Source: an uncultured Bacilli bacterium
Lineage (GTDB): Bacteria > Bacillota_I > Bacilli_A > RF39 > UBA660
DNA: 43,500 nt
Direction: 5' to 3'
Assembly (NCBI GenBank): GCA_947632325.1
Contig: CANROU010000009.1
Span: 1-43,500, forward strand
Shown here: piece after piece, positions 29,570 to 36,389 of the stretch
Position numbering within the stretch: position 1 is the stretch's first letter
Layout of the letters: each line of letters opens with the position of its first letter
The notes under the pieces: model-generated
Database searches by the model: none
Told to the model about the DNA's origin: nothing
Seen by the model: only the letters and a program-made list of their open reading frames with translations
Translations under genes and position numbers: made by a program

Positions 29570-30145
29570 AAATTCTTTTGGTTTTAATGACAAGATTTTC
29601 TGATTGATAATTTCTGTATTAGAAAGTAATGCTGAGATCTTCTTTAGATATCGTTTTTTATCACGACTTTTTGGACCTTCTTCAATCGCTTTTTTATGTG
29701 CTGGTATATCTGCTCCTTTTATATCCTTAGCACAGAGATAATTGTACTCTGGATCCCCACTTTCTATCACTGCTTGACAATGGGCTCTTATCTCGGTTCC
29801 CAACTCAGTCAAGAGACTATCATAATCGATCAAAAGACGCCAGTTTGTATACCTCACATCTCCATCTGCCAATTTTTTAGCAAAGACATAATTGTACTTT
29901 GGATCCTTACTTTTTATTACAACTTGACCATGCGCTTTTACATCTGCTCCTTTTATATTTAGAGCAAACCAACAAGATAATTCTGGATTTTTAGCAGCCA
30001 ATACAGATTTTTCAAAATAGTCAATCACTTGGGCATCGCTCATACTCATATACTCTCTCATTCTATTAATATGAGATATACTATCACTACTACTAACCTT
30101 CTTCATAATATAAGATAAAATATCAATATTATCAACCTTCTTCAT
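29555..30145 (-). CDS. Solenoid-repeat protein, copy 1
   Basis: A 196-residue soluble protein of unrecognised family. It contains a repeat of 28 residues with consensus AHxQAVIESxDPEYNYxCAxxI, seen clearly twice (residues about 69-95 and about 118-145) after a related first unit (SVLAAKNPELSCWFALNI). The composition suggests alpha-helical hairpins like HEAT or TPR repeats, but I cannot assign a family. A basic cap (KSRDKKRYLKKI) follows. Compared with copy 2 it has a 14-residue N-terminal extension (VDNIDILSYIMKK) and one repeat fewer. ATG follows AGAGG. No signal peptide or catalytic motif is seen; a binding or scaffold role is only a guess. Confidence 0.7.
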   Translation of the reverse strand: MKKVDNIDILSYIMKKVSSSDSISHINRMREYMSMSDAQVIDYFEKSVLAAKNPELSCWFALNIKGADVKAHGQVVIKSKDPKYNYVFAKKLADGDVRYTNWRLLIDYDSLLTELGTEIRAHCQAVIESGDPEYNYLCAKDIKGADIPAHKKAIEEGPKSRDKKRYLKKISALLSNTEIINQKILSLKPKEFKMGK

Positions 30146-30175
30146 ACTATATATTCCTCTCTTTAAATAAGCACT

Positions 30176-30204
30176 ATTATAACATAATTTCCTCTATTTT
30201 GGAG
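30176..30204 (-). promoter_or_regulatory. Promoter of repeat-protein gene copy 1
   Basis: Minus strand extended -10 TGTTATAAT (-10 at 30181-30176); the -35 position (CTCCAA) is weak. The same element precedes copy 2. The 76-nt gap between the SDR fragment and this gene holds only this and the duplication junction. Confidence 0.55.
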
Positions 30205-30222
30205 TATTATTGCCCAATACCG

Positions 30223-30582
30223 CTAAACAGCATCAAGAACATTAACTTTAAATACTTCCTCCATACTATTCATATCTTTTTTAGAAAAATCACTATTATT
30301 TTCCACTGCTGCATTATTAACTAAAATATCAACAACTTTATAACGCTTTAAAATTTTTTCCACCATATTGTTTATATCTTTAGGTTTTCCTAAATCAGCT
30401 TGTACTACCATGGTATTGACTTCATATTTTTCTTCCACCATTCTAGCTAATGTATTAACTTCTTGTTCACTAGTAAAATAATGCAAGATTAAACTATATC
30501 CTAAATTTGCAAATTTTTGAGCTATCATTTGCCCAATATCACTACTAGATCCTGTTATTAATACAACCTTTTCCTTTTCCAT
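30223..30582 (-). pseudogene. Truncated SDR gene from the duplication
   Basis: The first 119 codons of the neighbouring SDR gene with few substitutions (for example GNLED to GKPKD), ending VNVLDAV and TAG where the intact gene continues VNVFGAFW. The cofactor loop remains, but the catalytic tyrosine and lysine region is missing, so no dehydrogenase activity is expected. It keeps an intact promoter and ribosome site and may still be expressed. Confidence 0.88.
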
Positions 30583-30606
30583 TATCAGTACCTCTTTCAT
30601 TTTCAT

Positions 30607-30635
30607 ATTATAACATGCTACGAAACAGCAAACAA
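30607..30635 (-). promoter_or_regulatory. Promoter of the truncated SDR
   Basis: Same TTGTTT-17 bp-TATAAT arrangement as at 29508-29536 (-35 at 30635-30630, -10 at 30612-30607), unchanged by the duplication. Confidence 0.7.
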
Positions 30636-30641
30636 GTACAC

Positions 30642-30668
30642 AAAAAAGATGGACTATTTGCCCATCTT
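30642..30668 (-). terminator. Terminator of repeat-protein gene copy 2
   Basis: Same hairpin as at 29543-29569 (AAGATGG with CCATCTT, T-run), again including the gene's stop codon. Confidence 0.8.
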
Positions 30669-31283
30669 AAATTCTTTTGGTTTTAATGACAAGATTTTCT
30701 GATTGATAATTTCTGTATTAGAAAGTAATGCTGAGATCTTCTTTAGATATCGTTTTTTATCACGACTTTTTGGACCTTCTTCAATCGCTTTTTTATGTGC
30801 CGGTATATCTGCTTCTTCTATATTTAGAGCGCAACGGTAATTGTACTCTGGATTCCTACTTTCTATCACTGCTTGACAATGGGCTTTCTTATCTGCTTCT
30901 TCTATATACATAGCACAACGATAATTGTACTCTGGATCCCCACTTTCTATCACTGCTTGACAATGTGCTCTTATCTCGGCCTTTACAGTAGTCCACCAAC
31001 TACCATATCGGTCCAAAATGCTACAGTTTGCAGACAGCATACAATCATTTGTCAATTTTTCAGCAAGAACATAATTATACTCTGGATCCTTACTTTTTAT
31101 TACAACTTGACCATGCGCTAGTACATCTGCTCCTTTTATATTTAGGGCAAACCAACAAGATAATTCTGGATTTTTAGCAGCCAATACAGATTTTTCAAAA
31201 TAGTCAATCACTTGAGCATCGCTCATATAACCTCTCATTTTATCAATATGAGATATAATATCACTACTACTAACCTTCTTCAT
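30654..31283 (-). CDS. Solenoid-repeat protein, copy 2
   Basis: A 209-residue paralogue of the gene at 29555. It has the same first unit, a divergent second unit with a spacer (about 77-100), and then two consecutive near-identical 28-residue units (AEIRAHCQAVIESGDPEYNY and ADKKAHCQAVIESRNPEYNY) before the same basic C-terminal cap. The tandem unit shows expansion by duplication of 84 bp. ATG follows GAGGAGG. No homologue with known role is recognised; the predicted structure is all-helical. Confidence 0.7.
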   Translation of the reverse strand: MKKVSSSDIISHIDKMRGYMSDAQVIDYFEKSVLAAKNPELSCWFALNIKGADVLAHGQVVIKSKDPEYNYVLAEKLTNDCMLSANCSILDRYGSWWTTVKAEIRAHCQAVIESGDPEYNYRCAMYIEEADKKAHCQAVIESRNPEYNYRCALNIEEADIPAHKKAIEEGPKSRDKKRYLKKISALLSNTEIINQKILSLKPKEFKMGK

Positions 31284-31312
31284 ACTATATATTCCTCCTC
31301 TAAATAAGCACT

Positions 31313-31341
31313 ATTATAACATAATTTCCTCTATTTTGGAA
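31313..31341 (-). promoter_or_regulatory. Promoter of repeat-protein gene copy 2
   Basis: Minus strand TTCCAA (31341-31336), 17-bp spacer ending TGT, TATAAT (31318-31313). From here to the rplL terminator (about 165 nt) I see only an imperfect stem (CTATGGT with ACCATAG, 31352-31399) and AT-rich sequence. Confidence 0.55.
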
Positions 31342-31505
31342 GTATTATTACCTATGGTTGTTAGCTGTAAGTGTTGAGGCAGACCATAGTTAAGAAAACA
31401 ATCTTGATGACTGATGAAATTTACTATAATTATCTTTTTATATTTTATTAAATCTATTTCATATCGTATATCACTTGATATAAAAAATCACCTCTCCTCA
31501 AATCA

Positions 31506-31534
31506 CAAAAAAAGCAAACTTTACAGTTCGCTTT
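31506..31534 (-). terminator. rplL terminator
   Basis: Minus strand AAAGCGAAC, loop TGTAAA, GTTTGCTTT (one G-U) then TTTT. It starts 9 nt after the rplL stop and separates the stalk-protein operon from the inserted genes. Confidence 0.9.
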
Positions 31535-31543
31535 GAAATTCTA

Positions 31544-31918
31544 TTATTTAATTTCTACAGTAGCTCCAGCTTCTTCAAGCTTAGCTTTAATATCATTTGC
31601 TTCATCAACAGAAATGTTTTCTTTTACAACAGAACCAGCGGCATCAGCAATGTCTTTAGATTCTTTTAATCCAAGACCTGTTATTTCACGAATTACTTTA
31701 ATTACAGCCACTTTAGCAGCTCCAGCTTCAGTTAAGATAACACTAACAGAACTAGGTCCCTCACTAGCTGCTTCTCCTCCAGCTGGAGCAGCAGCAACCG
31801 CTACAGCAGATGGATCAACACCAAATTCCTCCTTCATTGCATCTACTAATTCCTTAATTTCTAAAAGGTTCATTTCTTTTAAAGCACTGATAAATTCATC
31901 TTTTGTTAATTTAGCCAT
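31544..31918 (-). CDS. rplL: 50S ribosomal protein L7/L12
   Basis: Stalk protein that recruits translation GTPases. 124 residues: N-terminal dimer domain, an alanine-rich hinge (AVAVAAAPAGGEAAS) and the C-terminal domain with GLGLKESKDIAD. ATG follows AAGGAGG. It lies 27 nt after rplJ and ends the transcript. Confidence 0.99.
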   Translation of the reverse strand: MAKLTKDEFISALKEMNLLEIKELVDAMKEEFGVDPSAVAVAAAPAGGEAASEGPSSVSVILTEAGAAKVAVIKVIREITGLGLKESKDIADAAGSVVKENISVDEANDIKAKLEEAGATVEIK

Positions 31919-31945
31919 TCTTTATTCCTCCTTATATTTTCTAAA

Positions 31946-32437
31946 TTAATTTTCTTTTTGTTTTGAATATAAATCTAAGCAGATTGATAAATCTCTTACT
32001 AAACCAATCATGCCACCAGCAAGCATTGTAAGCAATCCTTCTCTTGATGGTATTGTTGCATACTCTTTCAATTTTGCCTCATCAGCATAATTACCATCCA
32101 CAATTCCTGCTTTTAAAGTTAACGCTGGATGATCTTTGGCAAAATCACTTAACGTCTTAATTGGCGCAATCTGATCAGTACTATAAGCTAGAGCACTTGG
32201 TCCAACTAATCCTTCGTTAAGATCTAGTTTCAAGTCAGCGAAAGCACGAGCCATTAATGTATTTTTATACACTTTATAATTAGCTCCATTTTTTCTCAAT
32301 TCGCTTCGCAATTGCTTGATTTCACTGTCTGTCATACCACGGTAATCAAACAGAACAATTGATGCTGCTGAGTTGACACATGATTTAATCTCATCAATCG
32401 TCTTTTGCTTTTCGGCTAAAATCTTGGCACTTGCCAT
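31946..32437 (-). CDS. rplJ: 50S ribosomal protein L10
   Basis: Stalk base protein that holds L12 dimers on the ribosome. 163 residues with the family LFDYRGMTDSEIKQLR segment and YKVYKNTLMARA; the C-terminal helix binds L12. ATG follows GAAGGTG. An L10 leader lies directly upstream, so L10 probably controls its own translation. Confidence 0.99.
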   Translation of the reverse strand: MASAKILAEKQKTIDEIKSCVNSAASIVLFDYRGMTDSEIKQLRSELRKNGANYKVYKNTLMARAFADLKLDLNEGLVGPSALAYSTDQIAPIKTLSDFAKDHPALTLKAGIVDGNYADEAKLKEYATIPSREGLLTMLAGGMIGLVRDLSICLDLYSKQKEN

Positions 32438-32469
32438 AAAACACCTTCTTTCTATTTAATGCGCCATAT

Positions 32470-32501
32470 AAAAAGTTCTCACACCAATAGACATGAGAAC
32501 T
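32470..32501 (-). terminator. Attenuator hairpin in the L10 leader
   Basis: Minus strand AGTTCTCA pairs with TGAGAACT and runs into TTTTTA. It forms the 3' part of the L10 leader, so readthrough may depend on L10 binding. Confidence 0.65.
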
Positions 32502-32560
32502 CTCTAAAAGAATTTAGTTCCTCGGTAGGATTTACGTTTATACCTACTGTCTATGGCACC
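32474..32560 (-). promoter_or_regulatory. L10 (rplJ) leader
   Basis: The minus-strand segment has the typical L10 leader core: GCCATAGACAGTAGG, CCTACCGAGG pairing with AGTAGG, then the AGTTCTC stem before rplJ. In Bacilli, L10 (with L12) binds here and represses rplJL. The match is by recall of the family, not by a search. Confidence 0.8.
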
Positions 32561-32592
32561 AATAAATCAAATTTATTATATTCTATTTTTTA

Positions 32593-33291
32593 CTACTTGT
32601 CAAAGGAATTAATTGCTATTTTAATTCCAGGTCCCATGGTTGAAGAAATAGCAATATTCTTTATATAATCACCTTTTACGGTAGTTGGCTTAATTTTCAT
32701 GATTTGAGCAATGAAAGCGTCTAAGTTTTCAAGCAAATCAGCTTCACTAAATGATGCTTTTCCAATAACGCCATGAATATTACCAAAACTATCAGTACGA
32801 TATTCTACCTTACCAGCTTTTACTTCCATAACAGCTTTTTGAACATCTACTGTAACTGTTCCAGTTTTAGGATTTGGCATTAAACCCTTAGGTCCTAAAA
32901 CACGTCCTAATTTACCAAGTAAAGGCATCATATCAGGGGTTGCAATCATCGTATCGAAATCAAACCAATTTTCCTTTTCAATCTTTTCTAACATTTCAGC
33001 GCCACCGGCATAATCAGCTCCTGCCTCAAGTGCCTTCTTCGCATTTTCTTCTTTAGCAATTACTAAAACCTTTTGAGTTTTACCTGTTCCTTTTGGTAAA
33101 ACAATAGCTCCTCTTAACTGTTGATCAGCTTTTTTAGTATCTAAGTTAAGACGAATTGCTACTTCAACTGTACCATCAAAAGTACTTGGTGAAGTTTCTT
33201 TTACTAATTTTACGGCTTCTTCCTTAGAATAAGCTTTGCCCTTCTCTAATTTTTCTAAAGCCGCAACGTATTTTTTACTTCTTTTCTTCAT
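32593..33291 (-). CDS. rplA: 50S ribosomal protein L1
   Basis: Binds the L1 stalk of 23S rRNA and can repress its own mRNA. 232 residues from the ATG at 33291, which has AGGAGG upstream; a longer form from 33327 has no ribosome site. The family [12 protein letters not shown] segment is intact. It is 69 nt after rplK, and that gap holds a candidate L1 site. Confidence 0.98.
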   Translation of the reverse strand: MKKRSKKYVAALEKLEKGKAYSKEEAVKLVKETSPSTFDGTVEVAIRLNLDTKKADQQLRGAIVLPKGTGKTQKVLVIAKEENAKKALEAGADYAGGAEMLEKIEKENWFDFDTMIATPDMMPLLGKLGRVLGPKGLMPNPKTGTVTVDVQKAVMEVKAGKVEYRTDSFGNIHGVIGKASFSEADLLENLDAFIAQIMKIKPTTVKGDYIKNIAISSTMGPGIKIAINSFDK

Positions 33292-33305
33292 GATTTTCCT
33301 CCTTA

Positions 33306-33336
33306 TGTGGTCTAGCGGAGCGGACATCCTTCCACA
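33306..33336 (-). promoter_or_regulatory. Candidate L1-binding stem-loop before rplA
   Basis: Minus strand TGTGG ... CCACA with an inner GGA/TCC stem and a GCTAGA right-hand loop, just before the rplA ribosome site. The two-stem shape with a purine-rich internal loop resembles L1 sites and the similar element at 34000-34034. Assignment is by shape only. Confidence 0.4.
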
Positions 33337-33360
33337 AGGTTATTAACCTATTTATCTTTA

Positions 33361-33957
33361 TTATTCCTTATTTTCTACTTCTTCTTTATCTTCTTTTTCA
33401 GTTACGACTTCAACTTCAGGTGCAGCATGAGTAACTTCAGCTTCCATCTGTTCAAGTTCAGCTTCACGAGCAGCCATTTCTTTTTCCTCTTCAGCAGCTT
33501 CTTTGGCTTGTTCAGCTAATTCCTTATCATTAACACCTTTAACGGCAATTCCCATATTTCTAGCTGTTCCTTCCACAATAAGCATAGCTGATTCTACATC
33601 ATATGCATTAAGATCTGGTAATTTAATTTCAGCAATTTCACGAATTTGTTCTTTAGTAAGCGTAGCCACTGTTTGATTCGCCCCTTTAACAGATCCTTTG
33701 TCAAGTTTAGCATATTTCTTTAAAAGAAATGGTGTAGGTGGGGTCTTGATGACAAAATCGAAACTTCTATCATCATATACAGAAATTTCAACTGGCAAAA
33801 TATCTCCCATCTTATCACGTGTAGCATCATTATATTTTGTACAAAATTCTTGTAAATTAATCCCCGCTGGTCCTAACACCGTTCCAACTGGTGGTGCTGG
33901 GGTTGCTTTTCCCGCAGGTACTTGTAACTTAATTTTTTTGACAACTTCTTTTGCCAC
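33361..33957 (-). CDS. rplK: 50S ribosomal protein L11
   Basis: GTPase-centre protein. 198 residues from a GTG start at 33957 behind AGGAGG; the upstream in-frame start at 33966 lies inside that ribosome site. The conserved proline-rich [19 protein letters not shown] segment and the [10 protein letters not shown] part are present. The C-terminus has an acidic/alanine-rich extension of about 50 residues ([11 protein letters not shown] to the end) beyond the usual 141, also seen in some Bacilli lineages. First gene after the promoter at 34067-34095. Confidence 0.97.
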   Translation of the reverse strand: MAKEVVKKIKLQVPAGKATPAPPVGTVLGPAGINLQEFCTKYNDATRDKMGDILPVEISVYDDRSFDFVIKTPPTPFLLKKYAKLDKGSVKGANQTVATLTKEQIREIAEIKLPDLNAYDVESAMLIVEGTARNMGIAVKGVNDKELAEQAKEAAEEEKEMAAREAELEQMEAEVTHAAPEVEVVTEKEDKEEVENKE

Positions 33958-33999
33958 GAAAAACACCTCCTATATTTTTTTCGTTTTCGCGTTTTCGCG

Positions 34000-34034
34000 A
34001 GTGGTTCTAATAGCTTTTGTCCGCGCTTCCCACT
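34000..34034 (-). promoter_or_regulatory. Candidate L1-binding stem-loop before rplK
   Basis: Minus strand AGTGG ... CCACT with an inner AGC/GCT stem and ATTAGAA on the right, in the rplK leader. It mirrors the element at 33306-33336. Next to it lies a CGCG-AAAA-CGCG hairpin. A dual L1 control of rplK and rplA would fit. Confidence 0.4.
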
Positions 34035-34066
34035 GATTTATCTATATTAAATAATATAGCCCTTAA

Positions 34067-34095
34067 ATAATAACATAATTATGTTAAAATTGCAA
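34067..34095 (-). promoter_or_regulatory. rplK promoter
   Basis: Minus strand TTGCAA (34095-34090), 17-bp spacer ending TGT, TATTAT (34072-34067). It starts right after the nusG stop. Confidence 0.8.
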
Positions 34096-34100
34096 TATTT

Positions 34101-34634
34101 TTATGCTTTCTGGATTTGAGCAAATTCAGCTTCAACAGAAGTTTCCTGCCCAAATAGGTCTACCAATAACATAATTTTTTGGGTTGCTAAATCAATTGAA
34201 TCCACAACACCATACATTCCTGTAAATGGTCCTGAAATAATTTTAACCTTAGTCCCTGGTACTAATTCTTTATCAACATCCAAACGACTAATACCCATGT
34301 TACCTAATATCTTATCCACTTCATAAGGTTGCAAAGGTGTAGGTTTAGCCCCTTTTCCACTAGATCCAATAAATCCTGTAACCCCTGGTGTATTTCTAAC
34401 AACATACCATGCTTCATCACTCATGACCATTTCTACTAAAATATACCCTGGAAACATTTTTCTAATTTTTTCCTTTTGAACACCATCTTTTATTTCTATT
34501 TCTTTTTGCTCTGGTACAATAACTCGAAAAATATTATCCTTCATATCCATAGATTCAGCACGCATTTCCAACTTTTCTTTTACTTTATTCTCATGCCCTG
34601 AATAAGTATTCACTACAAACCATTGTTTTTCCAA
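34101..34634 (-). CDS. nusG: Transcription antitermination factor NusG
   Basis: Binds RNA polymerase and links it to translation. 177 residues from a TTG start at 34634 (initiating LEKQWFVVNTYSGHENKV, which aligns with the family MEKxWYVVHTYSG). AAGGTGGTG lies six bases upstream; the GTG codons at 34646 and 34643 lie inside that site. The NGN domain contains FPGYILVEM and WYVVRNTPGVTGF, and the KOW domain VKIISGPFTGMYGVV follows. It begins 13 nt past the secE stop. Confidence 0.96.
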   Translation of the reverse strand: MEKQWFVVNTYSGHENKVKEKLEMRAESMDMKDNIFRVIVPEQKEIEIKDGVQKEKIRKMFPGYILVEMVMSDEAWYVVRNTPGVTGFIGSSGKGAKPTPLQPYEVDKILGNMGISRLDVDKELVPGTKVKIISGPFTGMYGVVDSIDLATQKIMLLVDLFGQETSVEAEFAQIQKA

Positions 34635-34647
34635 TTTATTCACCACC

Positions 34648-34959
34648 TTAAAATAAAGATTTTACAAACGCAAAAATAATATCAATTATATAAAAGAATA
34701 AAGAAAAGAAAATTACAAAGACAAGAGTAGCAATAGAATATTTAACCATCTCTTTTTTACTTGGCCAATGAACTTTCTGCATTTCCTTTCTAACATCCTT
34801 CATAAACCCTGTTAAACGTTTTATAAGACTCTTTTTTTCTTTTTTAGTTTTACTTTTTTTAGACTTTTTTACATCCTTCTTTTGATTTGCTGGATTTACT
34901 TGTTTTGTCTTTTTAGTAACAATTTCTTTCTTTACTGTATTTTCTGTTTCTTTTTTCAT
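34648..34959 (-). CDS. secE: Preprotein translocase subunit SecE
   Basis: Essential subunit of the Sec channel. 103 residues with a lysine-rich hydrophilic extension (about 1-48), the conserved KEMQKVHWPSKKEMVKYS amphipathic part, and one membrane helix (about 77-98). The single-helix form is typical of Bacilli. ATG follows GATGGTGG. rpmG (L33), which usually comes just before secE, is absent here: the 140-nt gap upstream holds a terminator and AT-rich sequence. Confidence 0.95.
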   Translation of the reverse strand: MKKETENTVKKEIVTKKTKQVNPANQKKDVKKSKKSKTKKEKKSLIKRLTGFMKDVRKEMQKVHWPSKKEMVKYSIATLVFVIFFSLFFYIIDIIFAFVKSLF

Positions 34960-35061
34960 ATACCCACCATCTTTTCATTATATGATTAAATCAAAATAAA
35001 AACACTCTTTCGTGTTGAATTTAATATACCACAAGCCCATTTTTTCGTCAATATTTTTTAA

Positions 35062-35090
35062 CAAAAAAATTCGCATATAAAATACGAATT
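35062..35090 (-). terminator. Terminator between the tail-anchored gene and secE
   Basis: Minus strand AATTCGTAT pairs with ATGCGAATT (one G-U) around a TTTAT loop, then a T-run. It starts 11 nt after the stop of the 35101 gene, so the sigH transcript probably ends here rather than reading into secE. Confidence 0.85.
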
Positions 35091-35100
35091 AACTACAACA

Positions 35101-35709
35101 CTATTTAATAGCAGTCGACATAACCACCAACATGGTTATGAGAACCGTCGTAATTATCAACACAGATAATACTGTAATATTAATATAAGCTTTAGTATCT
35201 AGTATTTCCTCTGCATACATTTTACCTACAGATGTAGATTTAGTATAAGAACCATGAGCCTTACCATTATTACTTCCAGTAAAATTTTGATTATTTTCTC
35301 CCTGACTAACTAATGCTGCTTGATAGTCACTTAAATAAGAAAAATTATTTTCCATAATAACACTCTTATAATAAATACGATCTTGAACAGGCAAAAAAGG
35401 TATAAACTCATCAAAATGTTCTTTTAAAAAAGAAGGCCTTAAATAATTTAAACAATTAGAATAAGCTGCCACATTCATAAAAGCAAAACGAAAAACATCA
35501 TTATTCATCATTTGTTGATAATTGTATTTATCCATTTTACCAACATTAAAACTAGGTGTTAACCCATTAAGCATTATATTGCGAGGTTCAAAACTACTAA
35601 CATAACAACCTTTACTATGAATATTTTTCATTTGTTCATCCATCCGCAAAAACATTTCTCTCATATCTTCTTGTGATGGCCTAGCAGAAAACCATTGTTC
35701 CAAATTCAT
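35101..35709 (-). CDS. Unrecognised tail-anchored membrane protein
   Basis: A 202-residue protein from the ATG at 35709 (ribosome site AGGTG; a GTG at 35718 overlaps it). It has a soluble domain of about 170 residues and one C-terminal membrane helix (about 175-197), so it should be tail-anchored with its bulk in the cytoplasm. The stretch HSKGCYVSSFEPRNIMLNG resembles the catalytic-loop region of kinase-fold proteins, but with E in place of the usual catalytic D, and no glycine loop is seen; this would be a truncated, inactive relative at best. It lies 48 nt after sigH, where Bacillus has rpmG. Function unknown. Confidence 0.65.
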   Translation of the reverse strand: MNLEQWFSARPSQEDMREMFLRMDEQMKNIHSKGCYVSSFEPRNIMLNGLTPSFNVGKMDKYNYQQMMNNDVFRFAFMNVAAYSNCLNYLRPSFLKEHFDEFIPFLPVQDRIYYKSVIMENNFSYLSDYQAALVSQGENNQNFTGSNNGKAHGSYTKSTSVGKMYAEEILDTKAYINITVLSVLIITTVLITMLVVMSTAIK

Positions 35710-35766
35710 ACTATTCACCTATTATCATTTTATAATAAAAAATATTAAAAAACAATATTTTTTGTA

Positions 35767-36384
35767 TTAAATAGAATAACGTAATCCAGAATTACGAAGT
35801 TTTTGTCTGATTCTAACTAAATGACTATCAACACTTTTTTTACTCAAATCCAATAATTGAGCAATTTCATTATAAGTAAAACCTTGATATCTTAACTGAA
35901 ATACCTGAGCTTGCACTATTGATAAATCATGTTGAAAATGAATTAATTTTATTTCTTTTTCCTTCTGTAATATAAAATTTAAAGGATCAATAATAGAATT
36001 ATCTTCAAGAGTATCCCCTATAACCATATCAGAAAGAGGTAAAGTATTTTCTAAAGAAACCGCATTATTTAATATATTATTTTTGTTATTTTGTTGATTG
36101 CGAATAGCTGTTTGCATTTGTCTTTCTATACACAAAATAGCAAAAGTATAAAATAAACAGTTTCTGTTTGTTGAATATTTTTTTAAAGCTCTATCTAAAC
36201 CAATATACCCTTCTTGTATTAAATCCTCCATCTCTAAACTACAACCCTCAATAATTTTAAAATATTTATTAGCTATAGATAATATAAGCGGACGATATTT
36301 ATTATAAAGAAGCACCTGGGCATCTTCCATATTTTCTTCTATTAAATAAAGTATTTCATAATCATTAATATTTTTATAATCCAT
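35767..36384 (-). CDS. sigH: RNA polymerase sigma factor, SigH-like
   Basis: A sigma-70 family factor of 205 residues. Region 2 contains LLYNKYRPLILSIANKY and LEMEDLIQEGYIGL; region 4 has the helix-turn-helix FTYNEIAQLLDLSKKSVDSHL. The position after mrnC-rlmB and before secE-nusG matches sigH of Bacillus, where it governs early stationary-phase genes. Sporulation or competence targets are not visible here, so the regulon is open. ATG follows GTAGGAA; the gene is 5 nt after rlmB. Confidence 0.88.
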   Translation of the reverse strand: MDYKNINDYEILYLIEENMEDAQVLLYNKYRPLILSIANKYFKIIEGCSLEMEDLIQEGYIGLDRALKKYSTNRNCLFYTFAILCIERQMQTAIRNQQNNKNNILNNAVSLENTLPLSDMVIGDTLEDNSIIDPLNFILQKEKEIKLIHFQHDLSIVQAQVFQLRYQGFTYNEIAQLLDLSKKSVDSHLVRIRQKLRNSGLRYSI

Positions 36385-36389
36385 AATTC

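Larger units (their letters stand above)
29130..30213 (-). repeat. Tandem duplication, copy 1
   Basis: A direct repeat of about 1.1 kb holding the solenoid-repeat gene, its terminator, the SDR promoter and the first 40 percent or so of the SDR gene. Copy 2 lies next to it at 30229-31352. The SDR parts are nearly identical, so the event is recent; the repeat genes differ more. Edges were judged by eye and may be off by about 15 nt. Confidence 0.9.
30229..31352 (-). repeat. Tandem duplication, copy 2
   Basis: Upstream copy of the unit at 29130-30213, in direct orientation. It contains a repeat-protein gene with one extra 84-bp internal unit and the truncated SDR. The right edge is at about 31352, where GTATTATTACC matches copy 1 at 30213. 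Confidence 0.9.

Noticed and set aside
29696-31121. Plus-strand open frames across the repeat-protein genes
   Set aside because: They arise from the same repeated units read antisense; no ribosome sites.
29130-31352. Insertion sequence or phage as source of the duplicated region
   Set aside because: No transposase, integrase, terminal inverted repeats or target-site duplications are seen; a tandem unit with flush edges explains it.
31533-31949. Plus-strand open frame of 138 codons over rplL
   Set aside because: It mirrors the alanine-rich rplL gene on the other strand; composition shadow only.
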